From the NCBI GenBank assembly GCA_035236585.1, contig CP141126.1:64705414-64769413 (forward strand): a DNA stretch of 64,000 bases. The letters are read 5' to 3'. The position numbers were made by a program, and so were the translations under genes. The notes beneath the pieces were generated by a model, which made no database searches, had not been told where the DNA came from, and was given only the letters and a program-made list of their open reading frames with translations. Position 1 is the first letter of the stretch. Every line of letters starts with the position of its first letter. Shown here piece by piece: positions 34,215-46,221 of this stretch. This DNA is from Warburgia ugandensis (taxonomy: Eukaryota > Streptophyta > Magnoliopsida > Canellales > Canellaceae).

Positions 34215-36110
34215 CCAAAAAAGACATTTGTTGGCACGAAGAGAAGGGTTATAAGATATAGAAAAATTGCCTTATATTCACTAAATAAAGAAATAGATAT
34301 GATCTTAATATGGTACATAGTACAAGTGGGCCATGTTGCAACCTACAAGTATTCCTCAATGACACCTAGATTAGTAGAGTTGTTTAACTAGGGATCATTC
34401 TATCTTGATGAATTTATATTTTAGTAGACTAGGACATTAGTAGTTTACAATTTCTAAAGTCTTTTTTATTAGATTATAGGATAGCTTGTTCGCTTTGAAA
34501 AGCTTTCCATTAGCCATTAGGATAGTTTTTTATTTTCAAGTAGTTTCTAATTTTCATGTAAGATAATTATTTATATATAGATTGAATAACAAAAGAGAAA
34601 GACATTGAGGAATTTACACATAACGTGAATGTAAGAGTTTTCTTTATACTCTCAAATTGCATCAAGGCATTTAGGAGTTTTCTTGGTACTCTCAAATTGC
34701 ATCAAGGCATTTATGAGTTTTCTTGGTTCCCACAAATTAAATCAAAACTATTTTCTTCATTGTTCATATCAATTTTGCATCAAAACCTTGACCCAAGTGT
34801 ATTTTCTACAAAATTTGGCTAATTTTTGGCATATTTTATTTTATTTTGGTGCTTATTTTGCTTTATTGACACTTTTAAAGTGGCGTTATACACTTATCCT
34901 CAAAAAGTTGTGTCTCAATCATCTAAAGTCTGATTGAGGAGATCATGATGTTGTTGGAAACCATTCAACGTGCTTTACATACTTTTGGATGTCCTAGCCA
35001 ACAATCATGATCACAAGAAACTCTAATGGGATTCAAATGCTTGAAGTCAAATTGAAGATAACCATAGAGTACATTTAAATACTCAGGGTACTTCTTGCCT
35101 TTTTCACGTGAAGGAATAGCGATCCAATGGTTCTTGTGTTTTGAATGCATAGAACGCGAAATCAATTGAAGTGAGTTTGTTCAAGCCTTTTGCGTTTGTT
35201 TTGGTCTCGTAGACCATGAGGACTTTGATGTCACATCATCCAAAATCCATCCAACAAGTTCCATAAAAGATTAGCAGATGGAGTTTGAATGACTTGCTAA
35301 ACATGTAGATGGATGGTCTAGAAAGGCTTTTGTTGTGGGGGGCTCAAGGATAAAATTGCTACATAAGTAATTTTTTTTTGTCCTACAACTCTTCTAGAGG
35401 TGATTTGTATTGCAAGAACGTAAGAGGAGAAATTTTTAAGGATGAGCATATATGTTCCTGTTTCTTAATTGTCTCCCACACATCCTTAACCTTAAACCAA
35501 AGATCAAAGAAAATATTCCCTTGAAGTGGCTCACTTGGGGCCTAGGATGGAAGCACGAAGCTTATGCTATAAGCCTTTGTAACTGACTAAGACATTTGTT
35601 GGCATGAAGGAACAGGCTCTTAGAGATTAGTAAGATTCCCTTATCTAAGACAAAAAATAGACGTGATTTTGATATGGCCCATATTATAAGTGGGCCACAT
35701 TGGAAGCCTGAAAGCATTCTCAAAGACTCTTAGATTAGTAGAATTGTTCAATTAAGAATCTTTCTATTTGATAAGCTTATATTTTCGTAAACCAGGACAT
35801 TAGTAGTTGACTTGCTATGAAAATATTTTGATTTAGACTGAAGGGTAGCTTGCTTGTTTTGAAAGGCTTTCTATTAGATAAAAGGATAGTTTCTAATTTT
35901 TCAAAGGTTTCTAGCTTTGATGTTAGATAAGTATCTAAAAATTAATTGAATAACAAAAGAGAAAGAAGTTAACCAATTTACATAAAACATGACTTTTAGG
36001 CATTTTCTTGGCTCCCTTCAGTTGCATCAAGGCATTTAGGAGTTTTCTTGGTTCCCTTGAATCGAATCAATACTATTTTCGTCATTATTCATATCAGATC
36101 CTCATGTCTT
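34215..36110 (+). mobile_element. Pair of related direct repeats about 1.35 kb apart (LTR-like)
   Basis: The left copy (34215-34775) and right copy (35585-36100) share, in order, AAGACATTTGTTGGCA, AAGTGGGCCA, TTAGATTAGTAGA, GACATTAGTAGTT, TTGAATAACAAAAGAGAAAGA, TTGCATCAAGGCATTTAGGAG and TTTTCTTGGTTCCC. The left copy has an extra 42-bp internal duplication of the TTGCATCAAGGCATTTA block. The spacer (34776-35584) has no coding. This fits a small non-autonomous LTR element or two insertions of one repeat. Divergence is considerable, and no target duplication or primer site was found. Confidence 0.5.
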
Positions 36111-36900
36111 CACATATAAATCCTTAGCCAAGGCTGGCCACTCTAGATTTTTTAGATCTTGTAGGAAATGATCTAAGTACAATTTTGTGATTAATACCAT
36201 TGTCAAGATGAGTGAAAATTTTATGTCTAAATAATTAATCATTCATTCGGCAGATTATTTTTGCGTAGCAGTCGTCACATACGACCTGAAAACTTACCCC
36301 AATGGCAAGTAAGGTGAAGGGCTACTTTGCAGTGAACCTAAGCATTCATCTGATGGAACCAATATTAGATCGCTCATCCCTCAGGCCTAATCCTTTGACT
36401 ACTCAAGATTTTTATACATCTACTTCAGAGCAGCTAATTTACACCGAAGAAGAACTCAAGTATAGTATCATCAAATATAAAATTTCTACTCTAAGCAGGA
36501 GACAGACTTTAAGTTTTAGTAAGAAACCATCATAGACAAGCTCAACGATCCTGAAAGGAGACGGATCCGACACTCTTTACATGAGCTGCAATGTTTTAGA
36601 AGCGTCTTATTCCAAGGCTATTGATAGACACCCCATACAAGTGCCTCCAATAGTAACTGGCTGCAGGTCTACACTGATTGCACCAAAACACAATCAAAGA
36701 TCCACGTTCCATTAGGTTAAAATATCTCTTGCTTAAGTGGCCTCCACTGATGGACAGTCTTGCTCATTTAACCCGTCCATCTCCAGTTAAGATTGGAGAT
36801 CATACAATCATAATCGATTACAAGTTATCCATACACAAATGACAAGACATGAAAGGTAAATAAAGGAGTTCTCTTCTATCTTTTGGTCAACTGACGTAAT
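36111..36900. other. Intergenic stretch upstream of EID1
   Basis: No domain-bearing open frame was found. The 77-codon frame at 36302-36535 has a mixed composition and no recognisable family. It may be chance. The sequence becomes less AT-rich around 36560-36700. Confidence 0.3.
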
Positions 36901-36936
36901 AAAAATTTCAGACGAGACGAACACGAACCTCAAGAG

Positions 36937-37604
36937 GTGAGGAGTGTGATTAGAAAAAATAAAAACAAGTGGCTATCATTTGAAAAGCAGAACGACAAAA
37001 AGAGCAATGACGATTCTTATTATCGTGTCATTCATTGGGCCCCAAATTCTCTCCTTCATCACCAACTACAACCCCAGAAATGGCTAAAGAAAACCCAAAA
37101 CAAGCCATCTCAATCCTCCTCCACTTCCCTACCTTTCCTTTTCAGTCCACAAACCGCTTTAAAGGACAACCAGGGAAGAAGAAAGCAGCAGCAGAACAGA
37201 CGTGGGAGATCTCTCTCTTTAATCCTACGACTTGTTTTCCGTTTTCCTTCTTCATTTATTAGACTTCATGTTTCCGTCTCTTGGAAATGCAAGCTCAGAG
37301 GTAAGGGTTCATTCTGATTTTTGACCATACTTGCTCTTCTGTTTCTTTCATCGTATACGTGTCCATTTTTCAATTTTTGAACCCAATTCACTCCTGTAGA
37401 AAGGAACAGACGCAAATCAGACCCTGTTCGTTGAAATACAAAATCAACAGAACCCAGAAAATCAGAACTGCAAAAAACCCATCGTTTCTGCATTTTTAGC
37501 ACTTCATTTTCTTCCAGAAATATGAGAAAAAAGACCTAAGAAAACCCATGATCAAAACCCGTCAAAAATCAATACTCCTCAAAAATCAAAACCCATTTCT
37601 CTCA
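36937..37604 (+). promoter_or_regulatory. Likely promoter-proximal region and 5'-UTR of EID1, with an upstream ORF
   Basis: A GGGCCC/TGGGCC word at 37037-37044 is followed by C-rich text (37045-37150), then a CTCTCTCTTTAATCC segment, as in plant core promoters and leaders. If transcription starts near 37040, an upstream ORF exists. It has ATGs at 37035 and 37080 and a stop at 37260-37262, encoding about 61-75 residues (MAKENPKQAISILLHF... from the second ATG). Other upstream ATGs also occur. The start site is not determined. The uORF is only a possibility. Confidence 0.35.
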
Positions 37605-38606
37605 ATGACCGAAACACCTTTCTCCCTTCTCTCAGATGACATAATTCTCCAAATTTTCCTAAAACTCGAGGATGATCCACGACATTGGGCTTGCCTTGCT
37701 TGTGTCTGTACCAAATTCTCCTCTTTTATCAGAAATATCTGCTGGAAAAACAAATGCTCTCAGACAATCCCTTCCATAGTCTCTGATCTTCTTTCTGCTA
37801 GTGGAGCCCTATATCCAACTCCCTCTGACCCCCCTGGGGGCTGGGGGGCCCTTCATAAGCTCTCTGTTTGCTGCCCTGGCCTACTACATGCCGGTGTCCT
37901 CTTAGAGAATTCTGATTTTGGGCTTGAACGTGAAATTGGCCCTGATGAGAATTACCTCAAAACTAGACCAGAAAACCGACCCCAACCATCCTCTTCGACC
38001 TCTCAAGTTTCTGTTGATTGTGCGGAGGCAAATGTTACCCCAAATTCTGATGGGTATTGGTCGCTTTTTGATGATCTTTACTTTGATACTGTGTACGATT
38101 ATTCTGAGTCTCAGGCTCCAATTAGTTCAACCATCGAGGGGTTGGATAGAGTTGTACTTAAGCTGGGTACTGATTTCTCGGTGAGTAATAAGAGAAGAAA
38201 GAGATGTCGGTCTATAGATACTCATTTGGCTTCTGGTGTTTGGAATTTGAGTAGGGAGCAAGGAAATAAGCTTCTTGCTAGTCGATTTAGGGGAGATTGC
38301 TTGTATATTTGCGATTGGCCAGGATGTGTGCACACAGAGGAGAAGCGTAATTACATGCTATTTCGTGGTGTGTTTAAGAATTTCAAGCGGTCAAGGGTTT
38401 GGAGGACGATAAATGATGGGAACCGGAGTAAGATTGCTTTGGGCTGTGCATTTTGTTCCTGTAAGGAGACATGGGATCTGCATTCTGCATTCTGTTTGAG
38501 AAGGGTCTTTGGATACCATGATGATGGTGAGCCAGTTGTTCGGGCTTATGTTTGCGAGAATGGACATGTTTCTGGGGCATGGACTGATAGGCCAATGTAT
38601 ACATAG
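37605..38606 (+). CDS. EID1: F-box protein EID1 (EMPFINDLICHER IM DUNKELROTEN LICHT 1), phytochrome A signalling
   Basis: This single-exon gene encodes 333 residues from this start, close to the 336 of Arabidopsis EID1. The N-terminal F-box lies at about 6-45 (LLSDDIILQIFLKL...CVCTKFSSFIRN) and would bind the SKP1-type subunit of an SCF ubiquitin ligase. It is followed by PPGGWGALHKLSVCCPGLLH and LLENSDFGLEREIGP (about 75-110), an acidic, poorly conserved middle, and a very conserved C-terminal half from about 205: HLASGVWNLSREQGNKLLAS, then Cys/His-rich text ending ENGHVSGAWTDRPMYT. EID1 acts in the nucleus as a negative regulator of phyA light signalling and affects clock timing in some crops. 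The frame is open up to ATG 37548 (19 more residues, MIKTRQKS...). I prefer 37605 because the family has only a few residues before the F-box. Lack of introns is normal for this gene. No damage is seen. Confidence 0.96.
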   Translation: MTETPFSLLSDDIILQIFLKLEDDPRHWACLACVCTKFSSFIRNICWKNKCSQTIPSIVSDLLSASGALYPTPSDPPGGWGALHKLSVCCPGLLHAGVLLENSDFGLEREIGPDENYLKTRPENRPQPSSSTSQVSVDCAEANVTPNSDGYWSLFDDLYFDTVYDYSESQAPISSTIEGLDRVVLKLGTDFSVSNKRRKRCRSIDTHLASGVWNLSREQGNKLLASRFRGDCLYICDWPGCVHTEEKRNYMLFRGVFKNFKRSRVWRTINDGNRSKIALGCAFCSCKETWDLHSAFCLRRVFGYHDDGEPVVRAYVCENGHVSGAWTDRPMYT

Positions 38607-39050
38607 TGCAAATTTCCCAGTTTTATTTGTTTTCTAATTGTTAACGTGATGTTATTTTGTCTGCTACTCTATGGAAATGCTTAAGGCTTGTTACAAGGAT
38701 GCGGCCAGAACACATTTATGCGTTGCCATTCCTACTGTGTTTGTACTCTGTAATGAGTTGGCAATCACTGGTGGTGGGAATTTTACGAAGGAGAACTCAG
38801 GAAGAAATATAATATGAATTCCTTTATATGTTTCTTTTGTTTTCTACTTGCAATTCTTATTTAGGATCTGACTGTCTTTAAGCTTTAGGTTGAGAGTTGG
38901 AGTTTGTGTTTCTGTTGTGATATTAATTCAATATCATTAGAATCACAGCAGTTTTTTTCTTAGTATATTAACTTTGACAACTTGGTTTGGAGTAAAATTA
39001 GAAGCAATGAAGAAAACTGAACAAACCAATAAATTATGCATGATTTGGTT
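38607..39050 (+). other. Putative 3'-UTR of EID1
   Basis: After the stop TAG the sequence turns T-rich and noncoding. A possible polyadenylation signal AATAAA lies at 39029-39034, in a suitable T-rich context. The exact cleavage site is unknown. Confidence 0.4.
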
Positions 39051-40927
39051 AATGGAGTGACAACTGTAAAGTTCATGATTTTGTTTGTCAAGTATTATAT
39101 ATGGATTTGGCTATTAATACTAATATCTCCCTCTTTCTCTCTATCTGGGTGCGAGCTTGTTTGTTCCCACACTCATATTTTTCTCTCATTCTTGATATTG
39201 CCCTCTGTGGCTTTAGATTTTCTTGTTTTATTTTTGTTGGTTGCCCTAGCAGCTTGCTGGTCGCACTTGATATGCTTTCACCTTTGATATCTACCATTAA
39301 AGTTTAAACTGTGGCTCCTGCTCTTGAACTTCCATCTGGATTTCTTTTGATATATCTTACATATGTAGCTAACTTATATTGGTGTATATTTGGGCTGCTT
39401 AAGTTATACTTCTCTTGTTGAATTAAACAGGTTATATGGTGACTGCAGCAGCATTGTCCAAATAATATACCCTCATGGTGAGTGGGGAACTAGATTCTAA
39501 TATGTTGTCGTGCCATGTGTGTTCAGGTCAGATAAATTTCCTATTTCCTTTGGTAGGTCATCATTTGATAAACACTAATGACTAAGAGATAAGATTGTCA
39601 TATGATTCTCTAGGAATGTAATGCTTTAATAGTTTCACTATGAATGAACAATGCCGGCAAATTCAGATGTATGACTTTTTGAAGATGATACATACCTGAG
39701 ATATTTGTTTCACCAGAATAAATACTGTTATTATTATTATTTTTCATTCTGGCATGCACACCTTTTAATCATCAGCTTTGAAGGGTATTATGCTAAAATT
39801 ATTTAGTTGATTAAATTGGTTTACTAAAAGCATACACTGTTGGAAGGCATTGTGTGGCTAGTCAGTGTTGGCGAGTAAATCAGATTCTCTGTTAAATTGT
39901 TGTGCACTCTGGATGAATCACCCAATTGTCTAGCTGACTTCAGGTTACCTTTTAGGTTGGAATTTTAAAAGCTTCAACTGGACAAGATCTGTCTGGTGCA
40001 AGCATTTTCATGATGAACGAGCCCAAACTGCCCAAAGGTAACCTGAGTCCTATGTGCCAAATGCCTAACCAGCCCAAACCGCTTGAACTTTGCCAAGTTT
40101 TTGAAAATGTCACAAGTTTTGATACCACCAGCAAGACAGTTAATATGGTAAGGGACTGGAAGTTATCTTATGGTGGTGATGACATATCACAGGTTGAAAG
40201 AAGTTGGAAGCTGCCTTCCAGATGGACAACTGGACTGAATTATTATAGCATATGTTAAGGCACATTGCAATCAACAAAGTGGTTTCATGGATTCAATCAC
40301 TAGCAAAGATTTGTGGCCTTTATTGCAAAGGATAAGGTCATAAAGACCATTAAGCAAAACCCCAATTGAAGACTTATTTTTGTAATACCAAGAGCATTCT
40401 GATAAGTTTTAGCACCCAAGGGCATAACTGCAATTTCTGGATTGGCTGTGTAGTTGATCCTCCTGTCACTTGATAGCTGGTAGTACATATGGTCAGATTT
40501 CATGTTAGTCTGACAAAATCGATGATACACAAAATCGATGATCTGAGAGCATGTAATTTAAGCTAAATTGTGAGCCAGGTTTTTAAGTATGAAGTTGCTT
40601 AAGCTGTCTACCTGATTAACAGTCTGTTTGATTTGCTTGGGAGTTTTAAGAGTCATTTCTTAAAAGAGTATAGAGATACAACTTGTGTAGTTGATGTTGG
40701 AGATTTTGTTAGAGATACAACTTGTGTTTATAAACGAGAGATGGGCTATGAGAATTGTGCTTGGCAGATTTGATAAAATTTATGTAGCTTTTTACATCTT
40801 GATTTGACTTTGGTTTGCTAGCAAAAATTCAATTGGTGAGACTCCATTTCTGGTCTCATGCAGCTGATGGGATGCTAGATTGACTTCAAGGCACCTATAG
40901 AGAAAGTGATTCATATAGTACTGTCCT

Positions 40928-40967
<40 letters not shown>

Positions 40968-42500
40968 TTATTATTATTATTATTATCATTATTTTGTTTT
41001 TAGTTTTTATTTCTGAGTATACTGAAGGAAGATTATGAAAAGCAGTTGCATTAAACTCTTGCCGACAAAACCAAGCATCCTGGTACTGCAAGTTGATGGC
41101 ATTTCAATCCTGCTCTGAAAATCTTGGATATCTTTTTCATTAGTTTCCTTTTCAAACAGTCTCAGCAACTGTCTTTTGCAGTTCTGTTTGTTTGCAACTT
41201 CCAGAAAAATACAGCATTCATATAGTAATTGGATGTTAGTTTCAGGAACTTCTGGGCTTTTTTCTTCATTGTTGAATTTCTGTAAGCTGAAAGACAAATC
41301 AGTATACTTGCAGTAGTAATATGGTTTATCAATGTATAACAAACATTTGCTTATTAATGTATAACAAACATATCACAAGCTTATGTGTAACAAACATGTC
41401 ACAGTTAAGGAGACAGATTCTTGTTTTGGTGTGCCTTCTAGCAGTGATTTAATAAATTTCTTGTTTAGATTCATCTATAACATAGACAGGTATGAATCTT
41501 GTCATAAAAGTGACGTTATCACCTCATCATCCACTGTATGTTCACATTGTAATTTGGTGTTCTTTTCTAGATTTTGATTTGTATACTGAGTAATGGTAAT
41601 AACTTTTCTGGAGTAGAAAGTTCATATTCTTCAGTCATTGATAAACACATTTATGGTTTTTTTATAACTGATACTATATTGAGATAATACCTGGTTCCAA
41701 CATTGTGGTATATTTGGATGGTTGTCGAATGGATGAAACTTTTAAGGGTTGATAGTGGAGAACATTGTTGGTGGTATTAGTTCCAGATTCCAATAATCAA
41801 TTCTCCTTTTGGTTGAAGTAGTTGCCTAATGTGCTCATGTTCATATCTCTCAGCATAATAAGTTATCTCCAAAAACTGTTATATATGTATTTTGTTGGCT
41901 AAGTGGTGAATATGAAGTGTATGGATGGGAATTTATCATCTTGTAAGGTTTTTTAATCTCACACAATGTTCGCTTTGATAAAGCTCATTTTTTCTCATTT
42001 TTTTCAATTCCCTACTTGTAGAGAGTAAGAGAAAGGTGAGCACACTTCTTAAATTTCTACTTGACAAAATCCAGTAGGGGTTCTTCTGCTATACACGAGT
42101 CTTTTACTTGCTAGCATAGACACATGCAGGTCTTAGAAGCCATATTCTTGGTTTTCATCAACTTTGTACATGGATTCCTGAATGGTAGATGAGTGCTCTG
42201 TAAAAGAAAGATTCTCGGAATTCGTTTCAGTATAAGCAGGTAAAGATGTTATTGGATGCAGGCGTATAAGCCCAACAAAAATAGATGGCACACTGGCATT
42301 GGCTAGGTTTGCCTTGCTGTGATGGGTACAATCAACAATGTACATTGTGGTTGAATATGTGGTTAAGACCCCTCAACGTGACTGACTTTTGCCTATGTAT
42401 AACCTGTGGTTGGTCAAATGAATGTCAAAAATGGTTTCTTACTTGGGTGTTTTAGGGAACAAATACAAAAGAGCAGCAAGACCCGTATGAGTCTGTAAAG
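39051..42500. other. Long intergenic stretch between EID1 and a copia remnant
   Basis: No recognisable gene was found. One interval, 39956-40258, stays open and has coding-like text on the plus strand. It is preceded by CTTTTAG and contains a donor-like ATG|GTAAGG at 40147. I cannot assign it to a family, and it may be an old gene fragment. A (CTT)n run at 40931-40965 followed by (ATT)n to about 40985 is the only clear repeat. The open frames antisense to it (40792-41342) are microsatellite by-products. Confidence 0.35.
40931..40985. repeat. Compound microsatellite (CTT)n(ATT)n
   Basis: About 12 CTT units pass directly into about 6-7 ATT units and a broken tail to 40995. This is a visible simple repeat with no other content. 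Confidence 0.95.
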
Positions 42501-42504
42501 ACAA

Positions 42505-43523
42505 ATATTTGTTTAAGAGGAAGAGGGAGATGTATAGTCTGAAGCTGGCGCCTGCAGTTTGGTTTGGTAGACTCTGTTCGGATGAACAGAGAGAGTATAA
42601 AAGAACCAAACTAAACAGCCTCCTTTTCACCTACTTAAGTGTGGTCCTTATCTTGGTTCATGTAGATGATATAACAACTTCAGGTGATGATACAAAATTT
42701 ACAAAGTAAAAATATAGGAGAATTACCATATGACTTGCAGAGCTACTAAAGGGCAGCCCCAGCGCATGAAGCTACTGCCTATGCAGGGTCTGGGGAAGGG
42801 GTAGACCACAAGGGCCCAAAGTACACAGCCTTACCTTGCATTTGCAAGAGGCTGTTTTCACGCCTTGAACCCGTGACCTCAAGGTCACACGACGACAACT
42901 TTTACCTTTGCAGATCTACTCTGTTATAGAATTTGGTGAACCATTTTGTAAGATTGATGTAAAAGAAATAAACCACTGAGCTACTGCATATGTTTAGAAT
43001 GATGAGCTGTTAGTTTATCAGCAGCAGGCAGTGTCTACAGAAGAACAAATTTATAGGAGAACTAAAGAAAGATACGTTGCCGATCCATGCCATTCAGAAA
43101 GAAATCAACCTGCCCTGGGTATTGGGGCCCCGGTAAGCGTATGCAGACTGCAGAATACTGCTTCTATTAGCCTAATAATGTGTGTGCATAAGTCAGGTGT
43201 ATTGGCCTGTGCATGATGCTAAGAGTAACTGTTGGGAGCTACAATGATCCTATATTTATATAGGGGGATAGAGTTTCATGTTGCATCTTATGATGGTCAC
43301 AAAGATAGTGCCCTGCAGGTGGACGATACCCGGTTGCAGATCTGATCATAATGCCAGAACCAGTGACAGGCCATAATGAGAGTGCTTGTTGAATGTCCTC
43401 TAATGGCAAGAAGAAGCATACTGTGGTTAAGTCTGATCTTTAGATAGAAAATAGCAAGGTTACATCTGCTGCAACTGGGCTTGTCTGGATTAGGGACCCA
43501 ATTTAGGAGCTTCATCTTATGTC
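42505..43523 (+). mobile_element. Ty1/copia reverse transcriptase-RNase H remnant
   Basis: Plus-strand text at 42520-42720 reads like the RT C-terminal part: EMYSLKLAPAVWFGRLCSDE (family pattern MYGLKQxPRAW) and LVHVDDITTSGDD, in which the usual YVDD active site has become HVDD. Further on, 43410-43510 reads KKKHTVVKSDL, a stop, then VTSAATGLVWIRD, corresponding to the copia RNase H pattern SKKQHTV...SAATELVWIRDLL. The region between is interrupted by a minus-strand SINE and carries stops and frameshifts, so the element is dead. No LTR was seen for it. Confidence 0.7.
42748..42911 (-). mobile_element. Au-type SINE, minus strand, inserted in the copia remnant
   Basis: The reverse complement of the Au consensus features is visible: GGGCAGCCCC at the left (element 3' end), GGTCTGGGGAAGGGG, GCCTTACCTTGCATTTGC and GAACCCGTGACCTCAAGGTC (the B box on the other strand). 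The first 15-20 bases of the element are missing at the right end. The sister copy on the plus strand lies 0.6 kb away. Confidence 0.85.
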
Positions 43524-43710
43524 TAAAGGGAAGCCTTGGCGCAAAGGCAAAAGTTGTCGTCATGTGACCTTGAGGTCACGGGTTCAAGGCGTAGAATCAG
43601 CCTCTTGCAAAAATACAAGGTAAGGCTGCCTACTTTAGGCCATTGTGGTCTGCCCCTTCCCCGGACCCTGCATAGGCGGGAGCTTCGTGCACTGGGGCTG
43701 CCCTTTTTTT
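43524..43710 (+). mobile_element. Full-length Au-type SINE with target duplication
   Basis: The element runs from AAGGGAAGCCTTGGCGCAAAG, with A box, through the B box GGTCACGGGTTCAAGGC and GCCTCTTGCAAAAATACAAG, to CGGGAGCTTCGTGCACTGGG, then GCTGCCC and a terminal T run. It is flanked by ATCTTATGTC at 43514-43523 and ATCTTGTGTC at 43711-43720, a 10-bp target duplication with one mismatch. The size and the T-tail are those of Au SINEs. It lies at the right edge of the copia remnant. Confidence 0.9.
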
Positions 43711-44121
43711 ATCTTGTGTCAGTTCTGCATAGATAAATACCAACATGTCACAAAACCCTGTTTCTGCGCCAATGTGTTTGAATTCTGCTTTGTAGAGAAG
43801 AATGTAAAGCTATGTGGTTCAGCAGACTCAATTTCTGGTATAGGTCTGCTTGCACGTGTATATAAAAGGGGATTATCTAGACACTTCACATATATAGTTC
43901 ACAAGCTGTTAATCTTCCATGTCATATATCAGTTGGAAGAGAGTTTCTGAGGTCAATCTATTTGTCTCTTTTATATGTATAGAACGTATGCTGTCCTCTG
44001 TCTAGTTATTTCTTCCTCCTGTTTTTTCTTGTTTGTCCATCTTTTAAATCTTCAGAGTAACTCCTAGAAGAATTAGTTAGAAGTCTTATCTTTCAACCAC
44101 AAGATCTCCTGCTACCGGTTA

Positions 44122-46221
44122 TGTTGATTGTTTAACCGCAAGTGCATGAGCTATTGTAGTGTAGCTTATGCAGGTACGGGTCGATCCCACAAGGACTTGA
44201 TTTAAAATGATGGAGTTTCAATAAAATCTAATTATTTAAAATTAAAAAGAAATCACTCAAAATTACTGGAATTATTGAAATGAGAATCAATGTTCAGATC
44301 TAATCAACTTCTCAAAAATACATAATTTTCAGTTCCTGAATAAAACAAACAAAATCAAATAATGAGAAAAAAACTACTTCCCTAGATCAAACACTATCAA
44401 AATCTTCAACTCTGATGTCTTGAGAGATGATCAGCCTTCATATATGTCTTCATCACGTCCTTGATTAGTGATCCACCGATCGGATTTGTCAGATTCATTA
44501 AAATCAAAGAGATTTGGGCTAATTTGTCTTTTCAAGATTTGGACGGTTCAGATTGATTGATAAATTTCAGATCGAAGATCGGATACATTGATTATGTCTA
44601 GGGATGTCCTAAGAATGAACCTGTAAAATTAATTTGAAATCTGAGAAGAAACGAAGGAGAAATTGAAGATTTGGTTTTGATTAAGGCTAACCCGTTGATT
44701 GAGTTATGCCTTAATTGATCTGGTAGAGAAGGCAGTTCCTGGATAAGAAAAATGCAGATAAAACAAAATTGGAATAAAATGGGACACGGATGTAATTTCT
44801 GAAAAAGGACAAAATTGTAAATGATCTTAAAAGGAGAAGGGCCAAAATTGTAATTTCTGATGAAGGAGGGAGAAGAAGAGGAGAGGAAGAGGAGAAAGGA
44901 GAGGAGAAGAGAACGGGGAAAAAACCCAATCTGGGTTTTCTCTCCCTGGGCCAGCTGAAGCAACGGGGCAATCTGGAAGAGAAGAATCCAAGGAAAACCC
45001 GATTTGGGTTTCCGTCTCAAGGATGTTCGGAGGGGAGAAAGAAGGCGAAGACGGTGGAAGGATGTCGGAGCAGAAGAGAAAATGACTGTCTGGCCGATGA
45101 AGATGTATTACGCCTGAGCTTTCTCTGGCACGGGGAAGATGACACCTGGGCCTGTGATGGCTGGTTGTGGAAAGACTGGGCAGACGTCGTCTGTCGCGAT
45201 GGGGGTCAGGTGAAGGTTGGCATTGGTGGAGACTACAGTGCAAGCTAGAGAAGCCGGTGATCTAGGTTGAGTAGGTGGCGATGCGGGCTAGCTAGTGGGA
45301 AACGAGAGTGATAAAGCTTGAGAAATCGGAGAAGAAGGGGAACGTGGTGATAGAGAGGGGGACGATGGAGGTGATGGGTCTGCCTCTACGTCCAGCCAAA
45401 AGGAGGAAAGCAAGAGGGAATGGAGGTGGAGAGGGTGACCATGGGAGAGGATAACGAGAGAGGGAGAGGAAAATAGAATAGAGAAAGGGAAGAGGGGGAG
45501 AGAGACGTGAGAGAGAGTGAAGAAGAGGAAGGTTGGAGAGAAGAAAAGAAGAGAGAATGGAGGGGAAGAAGGAGGGGGAGAGGAGAATAATAGGACGTTC
45601 CCGTAGAGGAAGGTGGGGGATGTCTTTTAGAGAGAGAGGAGGAGAAATGGAAGTTTAGAACGTGGGAGAGAAAGAAAAGAGAAGAAATGAGGAAGGAAAA
45701 AGAAAAGGAAAAGGAAGGAAAGAAGGAAAAAGAAAAGAAAGAAAAAAAAGAAGGAAAAAGAAAAGAAAGGAAAGAAGGAAAAAGAAAAAAGAAAAAAAAG
45801 AAAAAGGAGGAAAGAAGGAAAAAGAAAAGAAAGGAAAAGTGGGGAAGGGGTTTCTTTTTTGTCCATGATTCCAAATTTAGCTCCATTATCTTCTAGGAAA
45901 CTATCACATCCATCTTCATGGGTGATCTGGCCCATCCATTGGCCTTTAAGATGATATGCATCGTTAACTTTTAATTGTATCCATCAACGCCTCTTTTGGT
46001 TAATCTGCAAAAGAAAAAATTAAATCAGAATCATCTAAACCGTACATTAGTCATTTGATTAACTCTAATGATCATTTGACCGTTGATTTTGAAAAATTAA
46101 GGTTTGGATGGTCAATTGGAGTTAAATTCAAAATCAAGTTAAGTTTTGTAAAATTGAACAGTTAGATGATCTAATTGAATGCTAAATTATGGGTATTTTG
46201 ACCAAAATTGAATACTTAACA
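44122..46221 (-). mobile_element. Complete solo LTR of family A, 2,100 bp, perfect 5-bp target duplication
   Basis: The element starts TGTTGATTG at 44122 and ends CTTAACA at 46221, giving inverted TGTT/AACA ends. It is flanked on both sides by GGTTA (44117-44121 and 46222-46226). No internal region is present, so it is a solo LTR left by recombination between two LTRs. Orientation is set by homology. Its start on the minus strand matches the LTR start at 3772, and its 3' end has GGGATCGACCC before the terminus, a common 3' word of plant gypsy LTRs. The very purine-rich part (about 44865-44920 and 45380-45840) explains the long low-complexity open frames, which are not genes. Confidence 0.9.

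Noticed and set aside
44598..45935. Long open frames on both strands, including one of 166 codons
   Set aside because: They lie in the purine/pyrimidine-rich part of a solo LTR and encode only low-complexity Phe/Ser/Leu or Lys/Glu text.
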